This document shows positions 51,021 through 60,982 of a stretch of DNA of 64,000 bases, piece after piece. Numbering within the stretch: position 1 is the first letter of the stretch; every line of letters starts with the position of its first letter. The position numbers were made by a program, and so were the translations under genes. Below the pieces are notes generated by a model. That model was not told the DNA's origin. It saw only the letters and a program-made list of their open reading frames with translations, and ran no database searches. The stretch is from Corydoras sp. C115 (taxonomy: Eukaryota; Chordata; Actinopteri; Siluriformes; Callichthyidae): NCBI GenBank assembly GCA_019802505.1, contig JAFMOC010000262.1:248001-312000 (forward strand), given 5' to 3'.

Positions 51021-51371
51021 TGTAACAGGTGCCTAGGGCACCTGTCACCTGTTTCGTCCCGTTCGTTTTAGTTAATTAACGTTCTGTGCTTTATTAGTTT
51101 CGTTAATTAACACTGCTTTATCATTGGTTTGTATTGTGCACGTGGTCGGGTGTCTTTTTGTATTTATGTCCATTGTTTTTTGTCATTGGTGCTGGTCGTG
51201 TGTTTTATTGTCACGTAGTCATTGTCGTACCTCATGTTTTGTGGTGTTACTGCACCTTTAAATAAACCTGCTTTCTGTTACCTGCGTGCCTGGCTCCCTT
51301 CAGCGCGTGTTTACGGCGGCTTTGCGCTCGTATGCGCACGCCGCTTCTGCCCGAAGTAGACTATCGTGACA
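51021..51371 (+). repeat. element C 5' LTR
   Basis: 351 bp, TGTAACAGGTGCC ... TATCGTGACA, near-identical to the copy A LTR. AATAAA at about 51261. Followed by GAACGACCAGCC, also present after the LTR of copy A. Confidence 0.9.
51121..51168 (+). promoter_or_regulatory. conserved LTR promoter module (copy C)
   Basis: CATTGGTT, GTGCACGTG, GGG and TATTTAT in the order and spacing seen in copies A and B. The same module is repeated in the two downstream LTR copies. Confidence 0.55.
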
Positions 51372-51482
51372 GAACGACCAGCCAAAGGAGCCCAGGTAAG
51401 CACTTTTTTAAAATTTTTCTTTGCGGGGGCCGTGTAGCCTCGTACTCGCGGCGCGTTCCGGTGTGTCCGCGAGTGCACTGCT

Positions 51483-52850
51483 ATGCGCAGCCCGCCGTCC
51501 AAGAGCCGTAAGGACGGCTCGAACAGTGTAATGTCTATGTACGATTATGATTCCGATGATGAGTGGATGTGGAGGTACGGGTACGAAGCGCTCTGCGCTG
51601 AGGAGGGCCTGGACTTGGTTCAGGTATCCGATGATGAGACGGGCGACTCGTACCTGTATGGGCATATTCTGCCCATACGAACCCTACTCAACTCTGAGGA
51701 GTTCTGGACGGACGCTCCGGTCAAGCTTGTTAAACCCCACGTGACGAAATCCAGACGCAGAGCGCGCCGGCGCGGTGCTAAGACGCAGCGTGCGCGCGCA
51801 GCTGCTGAGCGCGGTACGTGTGCTGCAGGGCAGTCACGTGACGCGCCCGCGCCGGACCGCGCTGTGTCTGGATCGCGCTGCGAGGGGGCGGTACCGGAGC
51901 CAACACTCGGGGGGGTAGATGTGGATCCGTGTCCCCCTGTCTCGTGTGTCCAGTCCGTCTTCCCCATGTCTGAGATGTCTGTGTGTTTTGGCATTGCGGT
52001 GGGGGTGTACATGTTTTGTGTGCAGGATGGCGAGCCCGAGGTGCCCGGCGAGGTCCGCCCAGCGTGCGTGCCCGCCAATGTCCGCCCAGCGTGCATGCCC
52101 GCCAGAGTCCTGCCAGCGTGCGTGCCCGCCGAGGTCCGCCCAGCGTGCGTGCCCGCCGAGGTCCGCCCAGCGTGCGTGCCCGCCGAGGTCCGCCCAGCGT
52201 GCGTGCCCGCCGAGGTCCGCCCAGCGTGCGTGCCCGCCGAGGTCCTGCCAGCATGCGTGCCCGCCGAGGTCCTGCCAGCATGCGTGCCCGCCAAGGTCCT
52301 GCCAGCGTGCGAACCCGCTGAGGTCCAGCCAGCATGCGTGCCCGCCGAGGTCCTGCCAGCGTGCGAATCCGCCGAGGTCCACCCAGCAAGCGTGCCCGCC
52401 AATGTCCGCCCAGCGTGCGTGCCCGCCGAGGTCCTGTCAGCGTGCGTGCCCACCGAGGTCCTGTCAGCGTGCGTGCCCGCCGAGGTCCTGCCAGCGTGCG
52501 AACCCGCTGAGGTCCAGCCAGCGCGCGTGCCCATCCCGAAGTCCAGGGGCGTCACGCCGCCCATCCCGAAGTCCAGGGGCGTCACACCGCCCAGCCCGAG
52601 CAGCAAGCAGGGGCCGCACGCCGCCCAGCCCGAGCAGCAGGGGCCGCACGCCGCCCAGCCCGAGGTCCAGGGGCCGCACGCCGCCCAGCCCGAGCAGCAG
52701 GGGCCGCACGCCGCCCAGCCCGAGCAGCAGGGGCCGCACGCCGCCCAGCCCGAGGTCCAGGGGCCGCACGCCGCACGCCCCGAGCAGCAGGGCAGCCTAG
52801 GGCACCTGTCACCTGTTTCGTGTTTCGTCCCGTTCGTTTTAGTTAATTAA
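51483..52850 (+). CDS. element C repeat-protein ORF, 455 aa, intact frame
   Basis: Starts MRSPPSKSRKDGSN. Residues about 18-85 form the conserved acidic/aromatic domain (DYDSDDEWMWRYGYEALC; VSDDETGDSYLYGHILPIR; NSEEFWTDAPVKLV). About 86-125 is Arg-rich (SRRRARRRG); about 140-180 includes a short hydrophobic patch (MSVCFGIAVGVYMFCVQ). From about 185 there are some 18 copies of the 9-aa repeat ACVPAEVRP and variants (Cys once per unit), two IPKSRGVTP units, then GPHAAQPEVQ/GPHAAQPEQQ 10-aa repeats to about 440. The last residues come from the abutting LTR; the original C terminus was lost in a deletion. Not recognised; possibly a particle or condensate-forming scaffold, which is inference. Confidence 0.65.
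   Translation: MRSPPSKSRKDGSNSVMSMYDYDSDDEWMWRYGYEALCAEEGLDLVQVSDDETGDSYLYGHILPIRTLLNSEEFWTDAPVKLVKPHVTKSRRRARRRGAKTQRARAAAERGTCAAGQSRDAPAPDRAVSGSRCEGAVPEPTLGGVDVDPCPPVSCVQSVFPMSEMSVCFGIAVGVYMFCVQDGEPEVPGEVRPACVPANVRPACMPARVLPACVPAEVRPACVPAEVRPACVPAEVRPACVPAEVRPACVPAEVLPACVPAEVLPACVPAKVLPACEPAEVQPACVPAEVLPACESAEVHPASVPANVRPACVPAEVLSACVPTEVLSACVPAEVLPACEPAEVQPARVPIPKSRGVTPPIPKSRGVTPPSPSSKQGPHAAQPEQQGPHAAQPEVQGPHAAQPEQQGPHAAQPEQQGPHAAQPEVQGPHAARPEQQGSLGHLSPVSCFVPFVLVN
52060..52795 (+). repeat. two successive minisatellites in element C
   Basis: 27-bp units (CCCAGCGTGCGTGCCCGCC, GAGGTCCG) followed by 30-bp units (GGGGCCGCACGCCGCCCAG, CCCGAGGTCCA). The second type is the same unit as in element B but in smaller number (about 6). 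A second copy of the whole tract follows at 53078-53786, with one 27-bp unit altered by a 1-base loss near 53452. Confidence 0.9.
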
Positions 52851-53077
52851 CGTTCTGTGCTTTATTAGTTTCGTTAATTAACTCTGCTTTATCATTGGTT
52901 TGTCTTGTGCACGTGGTCGGGTGTCTTTTTGTATTTATGTCCATTGTTTTTTGTCATTGGTGCTGGTCGTGTGTTTTATTGTCACGTAGTCATTGTCGTA
53001 CCTCATGTTTTGTGGTGTTACTGCACCTTTAAATAAACCTGCTTTCTGTTACCTGCATGCCTGGCTCCCTTCAGCGC
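52794..53077 (+). repeat. internal truncated LTR copy of element C
   Basis: Begins at GCCTAGGGCACC, lacking the first 10 bases of the LTR, and ends at CTTCAGCGC, lacking the final U5 portion. It is joined at both ends to repeat-ORF sequence. Contains its own AATAAA near 53031 and a full promoter module near 52890. An ATG inside it (53057) is in frame with the following second array, giving a 243-codon open frame. Confidence 0.85.
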
Positions 53078-53786
53078 CCAGCGTGCGTGCCCGCCAATGT
53101 CCGCCCAGCGTGCATGCCCGCCAGAGTCCTGCCAGCGTGCGTGCCCGCCGAGGTCCGCCCAGCGTGCGTGCCCGCCGAGGTCCGCCCAGCGTGCGTGCCC
53201 GCCGAGGTCCGCCCAGCGTGCGTGCCCGCCGAGGTCCGCCCAGCGTGCGTGCCCGCCGAGGTCCTGCCAGCATGCGTGCCCGCCGAGGTCCTGCCAGCCT
53301 GCGTGCCCGCCAAGGTCCTGCCAGCGTGCGTACCCGCTGAGGTCCTGCCAGCATGCGTGCCCGCCGAGGTCCTGCCAGCGTGCGAATCCGCCGAGGTCCA
53401 CCCAGCAAGCGTGCCCGCCAATGTCCGCCCAGCGTGCGTGCCCGCCGAGGTCTGTCAGCGTGCGTGCCCACCGAGGTCCTGTCAGCGTGCGTGCCCGCCG
53501 AGGTCCTGCCAGCGTGCGAACCCGCTGAGGTCCAGCCAGCGCGCGTGCCCATCCCGAAGTCCAGGGGCGTCACGCCGCCCATCCCGAAGTCCAGGGGCGT
53601 CACACCGCCCAGCCCGAGCAGCAAGCAGGGGCCGCACGCCGCCCAGCCCGAGCAGCAGGGGCCGCACGCCGCCCAGCCCGAGGTCCAGGGGCCGCACGCC
53701 GCCCAGCCCGAGCAGCAGGGGCCGCACGCCGCCCAGCCCGAGGTCCAGGGGCCGCACGCCGCACGCCCCGAGCAGCAGGGCAGCCT
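53057..53786 (+). pseudogene. second copy of element C repeat array
   Basis: Copy of the 27-bp and 30-bp arrays created by tandem duplication, without the acidic N-terminal domain. A single-base deletion near 53452 shifts the frame from ACVPAEVRP to a RAHRGP-type reading, then arrays continue to the 3' LTR. Unlikely to be a gene by itself, though it can be entered from an ATG in the upstream LTR remnant. Confidence 0.6.
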
Positions 53787-54130
53787 AGGGCACCTGTCAC
53801 CTGTTTCGTGTTTCGTCCCGTTCGTTTTAGTTAATTAACGTTCTGTGCTTTATTAGTTTCGTTAATTAACTCTGCTTTATCATTGGTTTGTCTTGTGCAC
53901 GTGGTCGGGTGTCTTTTTGTATTTATGTCCATTGTTTTTTGTCATTGGTGCTGGTCGTGTGTTTTATTGTCACGTAGTCATTGTCGTACCTCATGTTTTG
54001 TGGTGTTACTGCACCTTTAAATAAACCTGCTTTCTGTTACCTGCATGCCTGGCTCCCTTCAGCGCGTGTTTACGGCGGCTTTGCGCTCGTATGCGCACGC
54101 CGCTTCTGCCCGAGGTAGACTATCGTGACA
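53787..54130 (+). repeat. element C 3' LTR
   Basis: Starts GCCTAGGGCACCTGTC (first 10 bases absent, polypurine tract also absent) and ends TATCGTGACA against the CTGGC target duplication. Matches 51021-51371 apart from the missing start and a few substitutions. Confidence 0.88.
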
Positions 54131-54139
54131 CTGGCTTTA

Positions 54140-54800
54140 TCATCGTTTGTAGTACACTACTCCATATTATGCAAAAGTAAAAGAACAAACAAAGTTGAAG
54201 TGAATTACACTCAGTATTTGGTGGAAAAACCCTTGCTTTTAAGAACTGCCTCCAGCCTGCAACCCATGAACATCACCAAACTGTTGCACTCTTCCTTTGT
54301 GATATTACTCCAGGCTTTTATGGCAGCTTCTTTTAATTCTTGTTTATTTTGGGGGGATTCTCCCTTCAGTCTCCTCTTGAGGAGGTAAAATGCATGTTCA
54401 ATCAGGTTAAGATCAGGTGACTCACTTGGCAAGTTTTCCATTTTTTCCCCCTGATGAACACATCCCCCTGATGTGTTCTGATGAACTTTGTCTTCTTTGC
54501 GGTATGTTTTGGGTCGTTATCCTGCTGCAAAATGAAACTCCTGCCACTTAGTTTGGTAGCATTCCTCCTTACATTGACAGACAAGATTTGTCTGTACCCC
54601 TCTGAATTCAGTTTGGTGCTACCATCAGTTACATCATCAATAAATATGATTGAGCCTGTTCTAGAGGTGGCCGTGCATGCCCAAGCCATGATCTTCAACT
54701 TCTTCCACAAATGCTCTATTGGGTTTAGTTCTGTTACTGAAGTTACTGCTATAGTTCTCTCTGTGACCTTTGTTCCTGCTGTCAAAGTGTTTTTTGGAAA
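54140..54800 (-). pseudogene. Tc1/mariner transposase remnant
   Basis: Minus strand. About 54402-54785 has FILQQDNDPKHTAKKT, the second catalytic Asp region, preceded by diverged core sequence. 54211-54441 has SPDLNLIEHAFYLLKRRLKG with the catalytic Glu, ending KSKGFSTKY. The two frames are offset, the N-terminal DNA-binding region is missing and no TIR is apparent. An older and different Tc1 lineage from the intact one at 46-47.7 kb. Confidence 0.8.
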
Positions 54801-55095
54801 TCTTTTACAATGTGAGTAGTTCCTGTGTGTGGCTGCTCAATGGTGTGAGTGAAGTTCCTTCATTGGTGCCTCTTACAGGGACTTTGTGGAGTTCATCAGG
54901 AAACTGTGATGTTGTTCTGTAGCACAGTGATGTTGCTCTGAAGGTTGTGGAAGTGTTATTGCTACTAAATGAGGTATTTTGTAAGCTGTATAGCTGAAAT
55001 AAAGCAACAGATTGACAGCTGAAGGTAGAATGGCTTATTAAAATGAACTGGTGCTTTATATTACGGTACCTGAGTGAACTGATTTTACAGAGTAA
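54800..55095. repeat. inverted-repeat partner of 47985-48470
   Basis: Reverse-complement similarity to 47985-48300 in several blocks (TCCTGTGTGTGGCTGCTCAA, TAGCACAGTGATGTTGCTCTG, AAGGTTGTGGAAG, CACCAGTTCATTTTAATA-like end). Suggests the LRR clusters on either side were once an inverted duplication. The stretch from here to 55551 has no gene. Confidence 0.6.
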
Positions 55096-55551
55096 ATTCA
55101 ACACTTTATTACAGTCTCACTTCACTTTATTAAACAGGACTTTATTTACAGTTCACTGGAATGAAATGAATTTCTGTAGTTCATATGAACATCTGCTCCA
55201 AATGTTCATGTGAATTACTGAAACTCAGTTTAAAGTTTGTATAAAGAAGAATTCAATGTGTTGTGAGTTTATCACGTCACTGAAACATCTTATTAACCAC
55301 TAGATCAATGTAAAGAAATGAAAACAGTATCAGATAAAACTTGCACTGATGCTCGCAAACAGTTTTTTTCATGAGGAGAATATTTTTTTAATTTCTAAAT
55401 GTTCTAAAATCAACATAATTAAAGTAACATTAAAATACCTCTCTGCACGATAATTACATGCTTCTGTATGTGTGGTAACAGTTTGGGAAAACTTTATGGT
55501 TTATTTAATGATAAACAGGTACAGTTTATTCTTTAGTTCTTCATTTTACAG

Positions 55552-55691
55552 GTTGGATGATTGTAATCTAACAGAAGAAAGTTGTTCAGTTCTGTCCTCA
55601 GTTTTCAGTTTAATCTCTTCCAGTCTGACAGAACTGAATCTGAATTACAATAAACTACAGGATTCAGGAGTGAAGCTTCGAAAATACTGTG
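55552..55691 (+). pseudogene. NLR-type LRR exon, 34-bp deletion
   Basis: Plus strand, acceptor TTTTACAG, donor GTGAGAAG. Reads CNLTEESCSVLSSVFSLISS, LTELNLNYNKLQDSGVKL, then jumps to AAAATACTGTG with 34 bases missing. Exon length is 140 instead of 174 bp and the frame is broken. First of the plus-strand series. Confidence 0.75.
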
Positions 55692-55842
55692 GTGAGAAGA
55701 TTACTCTTTAATCATTACACATTTTATTATAGATGTGAGTGTGAACAGTGGAGGAAATATCTTCAACACTTTAGCTTCATATATCTGAGTTCCAATGCAG
55801 AACAGACTCTTTACATAGGCAAGGGAATAACATGAAAACTCT

Positions 55843-55897
55843 GGATCAACAGCTCTGAGAGGCGGACGTGCTAATCACTAAGCCACCGTGCTGCCCC
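55843..55897 (-). repeat. SINE head fragment
   Basis: Reverse complement of the tRNA-like head of the 14693 SINE (GGGGCAGCACGGTGGCTTAGT). Only the first about 55 bases are clear; the A box is present. Surrounding DNA to 56468 is intron-like and shows no gene. Confidence 0.65.
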
Positions 55898-56468
55898 TTC
55901 TTAATACAGTAAAGCCTAAAATTAATAAATAAAGAACCACATTTTATTACATCACATTTAGTTTAAAGTAGGTGGGAGGAGCTTAACATTTATTTTGTTA
56001 TAAAATTTGGAAGTATGTAGAGCTCACCCTTATTATTAAGAACAGGTGTTTAAGATTATAGTTATTAAATTATTTTAGATAAGTACATGCTTCTGGTTTA
56101 ATTTTGATTGAACTTCTTAACAAAGCTGTTAACAGAATCACTGTACATTTTTCAGATTAATTGGAATGTTGATTGTGAAGCACAGTTTCTTATTTTAAAT
56201 CAGATGTGACCACATTAATATTTGTTTAACATAATTGATGCAAAAGCACAAATATAATAAATGAAAGGATGAAATTGTTTGCTGTAGTGAATCTCGGTTC
56301 TCACAAACTTCACCTGATCTCTTCTCTCTCAGTATGTACAGACTGTAGAGACACCAACCACCCCCATGGTTTATTTAGAGATCAGTTACAGTTTATTATT
56401 TTAATAAATTAAATTTAACGCATATTATATTTAAATCTGTGTGAATTATTTATTTATTCATTTTACAG

Positions 56469-56645
56469 TTTGAACCGTTGTGACCTAACAGAAGAAAGTT
56501 GTTCAGTTTTGTCCTCATTTCTCAATTTAAACTCCTCCACTCTGACAAAACTTGACCTGAGTTACAATATTAACCTACAGGATTCAGGAGTAAAGCTCCT
56601 CTCTGCTGGACTTATTAATTCACACTGTAAACTGAAAATAATGAG
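56469..56645 (+). CDS. NLR-type LRR exon
   Basis: Plus strand, 177 bp, acceptor TTTTACAG, donor GTGAGATC. Reads CDLTEESCSVLSSFLNLNSS, LTKLDLSYNINLQDSGVKLL, NSHCKLKIM. One codon longer than the 174-bp unit (extra residue in the NINLQ turn). The frame is compatible with phase-2 splicing to the next exon at 57073. Confidence 0.72.
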
Positions 56646-56944
56646 GTGAGATCATTACTCTTCAATCATTACACGTTTTATTATAGATAAATATAGATAT
56701 TATAGATATTATTAGTTATTTTGAACAGTGGATGACACATCTTTATACATCTCATGTGCAAGGTTTCACTACTTATTAAAGATCATGTAATTTGATGTAG
56801 AATATTATTAGTTTCTGACTTATACCACAAACTGTCGAATCATGTGTACAATCTTTAATGGCTCAATAACAGAAAAGCAGTCAGTAGTAACATCCAGTAA
56901 AACAAAAGCAAGCACTTTTGGAAAGAATTAAGCAAACTAAAGCA

Positions 56945-56946
<2 letters not shown>

Positions 56947-56980
<34 letters not shown>
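56947..56980. repeat. poly-C homopolymer, 34 bp
   Basis: Uninterrupted run of C in the intron between the second and third plus-strand LRR exons. Long G/C runs recur in this window (1500, 44018, 63949) and are error-prone in sequencing, so the length is uncertain. Confidence 0.9.
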
Positions 56981-57072
56981 TGGGAAACTCTGGTAGGAAT
57001 ATAAATCTCTTAATCATCTCATATAGCAATTATTGTGTGTTTAATTTTAATTGAAGATTTTTTTCTCTGCAG

Positions 57073-57249
57073 GTTGGAATGGTGTAATATTACAGATGAT
57101 GGATTTACTGCTCTGGGTTCAGCTCTGAGATCAAATCCATCATCAAACCTGAAAGAACTTTATCTTTTGGGCAATAAACCAGGAGAATCAGGAGTAATGC
57201 TGCTGTCTGAGCTACAGAGCAATCCAAACTATAAACTGAATGAAGTAGA
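57073..57249 (+). CDS. NLR-type LRR exon (second repeat class)
   Basis: Plus strand, 177 bp, acceptor TCTCTGCAG, donor GTGAGTTA. Reads LEWCNITDDGFTALGSALRS, NLKELYLLGNKPGESGVMLL, NYKLNEVE. Alternate SALRSNPS class, like 49100-49285 on the other strand. Gypsy E6 sits in the following intron. Confidence 0.75.
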
Positions 57250-57563
57250 GTGAGTTATTGATTTATATAAAACTGTAATTTTATACTGTATATAGAATAG
57301 ATTTAAAATATAAAATTTATATATATATAAAAATAGATTAAAAAATCCTAAATATTAATTATTAATATAAGTAGATTTTACATACAAATCATAAAGAAAT
57401 CAGATCCATAAAGTTACAAACTGATTTAAAACCAAATTTTCCCATCATTAATATCCTGTTTAATAAAATCAACATGTAAAAATAAAATAATAAAATAAAA
57501 GATAATAAAAGTAATCAGAAGAGAAGAAAAAGGTAAATGTTAATAAGAGAATGTTAAGAAGAG

Positions 57564-58022
57564 TGTCACGTACGCCGATCTTGCGTAGAAACAAAAAGAA
57601 TGAAGTCCAATGTTCAAAGCAAAATACGATTTAATGAACAAAAAACGACTTCCAACGTAAATAAAGCGGAACAAAAAACAAAACACAAACACAAAAAGGA
57701 GGCGAGCTGGCCAGACGCCAGTAGAGACGACAGCGTAACCCGCGACGATAACGATCGCCGACGCCGTCGCGATGGCAAGCAAATGATAATGCAGAGCGCT
57801 TAGTCCTGTAACGGGAATCACACAAAGGAGAGTCAGGCAACGAGAACCAACGCGACGAACAAGCACAACAGATGAACATAAATAGGAAGTAGGAAGTAGG
57901 AGGAGACCAAAAACCGGAATCCGAACTCCGTTGACCTGGAGCGAGATCGTAACTGTGCAAGACCGCCCACAGAACCACCACCAGGTGACATAGAAGAGAC
58001 ACTAGAGGGAGCAGTTGTGACA
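57564..58022 (-). repeat. E6 3' LTR
   Basis: 459 bp. On the plus strand it runs TGTCACGTACGCC ... GCAGTTGTGACA; on the element strand TG...CA with a polypurine tract (the plus-strand CCCCCCCC run at 58025-58033) immediately upstream. Contains TTTATTTACG-type TATA-like sequence and an AATAAA on the element strand is not clear. Confidence 0.88.
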
Positions 58023-58029
58023 GTACCCC

Positions 58030-58801
58030 CCCCTCAGGAGGGTGAGGTAAGGGAGTGTAGGAAAGAGACTTACCTCGACGACACGGCCGACCACGGCCAC
58101 GGGGGCAGGCTTCTCGGGATGACTAGCATGAAAATCATTAATGAGTTGGGGATCCAATATGTCCGAGCTAGCTATCCAACTGCGTTCCTCGGGACCAAAC
58201 CCCTCCCAATCAACCAAGTACTGAATAGTGGAACCACGTCGACGAGAATCCAGCAGAGTGGACACCGTGAATACATCCAGAAATGATGCAGGCTGGGTGA
58301 CAGTACCTTCTTGCAGGGCTGAATCCAGAGGACCAGTAACAAAAGGTTTAAGGAGGGATGTGTGGAAGACTGGATGAACCCTATACTGAGGAGGTAGTTC
58401 CAATCGATATGATACCGGGTTAATCTGACGTAGTACCTTAAAAGAGCCAAGAAATCTGGGCAAAAGCTTGCGAGAACCTGAACGGCAACGAAAATCGCGG
58501 GAGTTGAGCCAAACTAAGTCCCCTGGAGAATAAACCGGGGCCTGACTACGACATCGATCTGCAAAGGTCTTATTGCGACGCAAGACCTCGCCAAAGGAAA
58601 AAAAACGAACCGCACGAGAAAAACGATCAATGAGGGTGACCACAGTGGTGAACCCCTCGGAAGCAAATCAGTAACAAAATCAATGGCCACGTGGGACCAA
58701 GCAAGCGAAGGCACCGGCAAGGAGTTAAGCTTGCCAGTGGGTAACACCTTAGGAATCTTACAAGCCGCAGAAATGAAACAGGAGGAAACCACCTGCTGCA
58801 C
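58030..58801 (-). pseudogene. E6 integrase remnant with chromodomain
   Basis: 58514-58801 holds the end of the HHCC region (CFISAACKIPKVLPTGKL; SHVAIDFVTDL). After a jump (VTLIDRFSRAVRFF straight to LRRNKTFADRCRSQA) the catalytic core from just after the first Asp to the C-terminal tether is deleted. 58030-58560 encodes the GPY/F domain (FLGSFKVLRQINPVSYRLEL) and chromodomain (LLDSRRRGSTIQYLVDWEGF; ILDPQLINDFH) in one frame. Cannot integrate DNA. Confidence 0.85.
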
Positions 58802-58802
58802 G

Positions 58803-60080
58803 TCAGAGTTTAAGGACTCGGAGAAGTTGAATAGTCCGGTCTACCCCCGGATGTCCTGCACACAACAAAGAATGAGCCCAGGTGATTAAGCGAGTATAGA
58901 AGGGTAAGGGTACAAGCAGTAACCCAGAAGGGCAGTGGGGAGGAGCCGGACAACCCTGTAAGGCCCTCTCGATCTCGTGATCAAAATCCCAATGTATGAA
59001 ATTCAGGAAACATCTCGCGGGAAGAATAGACGCCTCCTCCATAGACCCGCTACCAATACCCGGATGTAGGCGGGAAAGGGCATCTGCTTGGAGGTTATGA
59101 TGACCTGGTCAATAAGAGATGGTGAAATGAAAAAAAAGAAAGAACAGTGACCAGCGAGACTGGCGGGCATTAAGGCGTTTGGCCCCTTTAAGATATTCCA
59201 GATTCTTGTGATCAGTTATAACTACAAAGGGGTGGTTGGATCCCATTAACCAATGCCGCCATTCCTCCAACGTAATCTTAATAGCCAGCAACTCCCTGTC
59301 CCCAATGCTATAGTTGCATTCAGTAGGAGACAACTTCCTGGACAGAAACGCCACTGGATGACGACAGGAAGATGACTACGGTCCCTGAGAGAGGACAGCC
59401 CCCACCCCGTTAGAAGAAGCATCCACCTCCACGAAAAACCAAGAATCAGGATCTGGGTGGGCTAAAACAGGAGCCGACACAAAATGAGCTTTGAGGTCAG
59501 CGAACGCCTACTCTGCTCTCTGGTTCCAGTGAAGGTGCTTAGGTTTCCCCCGTAAAAGATTGGTGAGAGGTAAGGCCAAGGAACTGAAACCACAAATAAA
59601 TTTACGGTAGAAGTTCGCAAATCCCAGAAAACGTAATTCCTTGACAGTACTAGGTGCTGGCCACTCTACCACAGCCTGGACCTTACTCGGGTCCATCTGT
59701 AACCCCTTGGCAGAAACAATGTAGCTCAAAAATGATATTTGTTGTTGGTGAAACTCACACTTATCAGCACGTACCATAAGCTGGTTTTGAAGCAGACGCC
59801 AAAGGACGGTGGTAACGTGATGACGATGCGTGGTAAGATCGGGTGAAAAGATCAGAATGTCATCCAGGTAGACCAGGACGAACTTCTCTAAAAAATCCCG
59901 TAAGACTTCATTAATAAATGCCTGGAAAATACCAGGAGCATTGGACCAAAAGGCATGACCAGGTACTCATACTGCCCAGAAGAGGTAACAAAAGCAGTCT
60001 TCCACTCATCACCCTCTCGAATACGTATCAAATTATAAGCATTCCGAAGGTCCAATTTAGAAAGAACAGTGGCTCCCTTT
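58803..60080 (-). pseudogene. E6 RT palm/thumb, RNase H and linker
   Basis: Minus strand, several frames. RT palm at about 59830-60075 (the VYLDDI-type active site lies near 59870 in an interrupted frame). Thumb at 59508-59777 (ADKCEFHQQQISFLSYIVS; FLGFANFYRKFICGFSS). RNase H at 59109-59354 (NYSIGDRELLAIKITLEEW; TDHKNLEYLKGAKRLNARQ). The linker is at 58803-59042. At least three frame disruptions. Confidence 0.8.
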
Positions 60081-60982
60081 TACCTTTCTAACGCTGAGGG
60101 AACTAATGGCAGAGGGTAAGCCAACCTGCGGGTAGTCTGATTAAGCACCTGATAGTCAATACAGGGCCTCAACGAAGAATCCTTCTTGGGTACGAAAAAA
60201 AATCCTGATGCAACTGGGGATTTGGAATGCTGAATAATGCCCTGTTGAAGCGATTCCTCTATATATTCACACATAGCCCTACTCTCAGCTTGAGTTAAGG
60301 GGTATGGACTTACACGAGGTAGTTTGGCCCCCTCAATAAGATCAATGGCACAATCTGACACACGGTGAGGAGGAAGTGTGGAAAATGTGAAGGAACCAAA
60401 TACCTGAGCCTGTTCCAAGTAGTCAGATGGGACTCCACTAGGAAGCTCTGGAAGGGTTTGGACCTTAGAGCGCGGCCTGGGCAGAGGGGTGTGCAGACAA
60501 TGAGCAAAGCAATATGGAGACCAATTGGTAATATCCCGAGAAGCCCACGAGATGGCCAGATCATGCCCCTGAAGCCAATATAACCCTAAAATGAGAGGAA
60601 AGGAAGGAGAAGAAATAAGGAGAAATGTTAGATCCTCAGTGTGAAGAGCACTCACAGACAATTTACAAGACAATGTGGAATGTGAAATAGTACCAGGGTG
60701 CAGCGGGCGTCCATCAGCGGAACTATCCCGGATGGAATGCGCAAGTTTAGTTTTAGGAATACCCCACTTATCAGCAAAAGCAGAATCCAAAAAATTCCCT
60801 TCAGTCCCAGAATCCAGTAATGCAGTGGTAGAAGTACATTTTTCTAAGAATGTTAAGTTAACAGGCAGTAAAAATGGTTGTTGCAAATGAAAAGTGCTCA
60901 CCACCACAGAATCCTGGGAAGTGGTAATGGCCCTAAGTCTAGTGGCCAAACCACGACCCCAGTGGAAGGACAAGTGGGACAT
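60080..60982 (-). pseudogene. E6 protease and RT N terminus (300 codons open)
   Basis: One open minus-strand frame. Retropepsin near residue 55 with ALLDSGTEGNFLDS (catalytic DSG, Thr for the usual Ala after it), ILGLYWLQGHDLAISW near 130, then the linker and RT start (KLPRVSPYPLTQAESRAM; GFFFVPKKDSSLRPCIDYQVL). The frame stops at LPLVPSALER, just before the conserved TKLDL block. Confidence 0.85.

Larger units (their letters stand above)
51021..54130 (+). mobile_element. copy C of unfamiliar pol-less LTR element, with internal duplication
   Basis: Plus strand, target duplication CTGGC at both ends (51016-51020, 54131-54135). Order: 5' LTR (51021-51371), leader with donor-like CCCAGGTAAGC (51388-51398), ORF from 51483, an LTR copy lacking its first 10 and last bases (52794-53077), a second copy of the repeat part of the ORF (53078-53786), and the 3' LTR (53787-54130). 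The about 1-kb segment ORF-repeats plus LTR is thus present twice in tandem. Again no pol. The external target duplication shows that the internal duplication happened within a single insertion. Confidence 0.85.

Noticed and set aside
50025..57249. Treating the minus and plus LRR exons as one gene
   Set aside because: They lie on opposite strands with transcription diverging, so they cannot be exons of one transcript.
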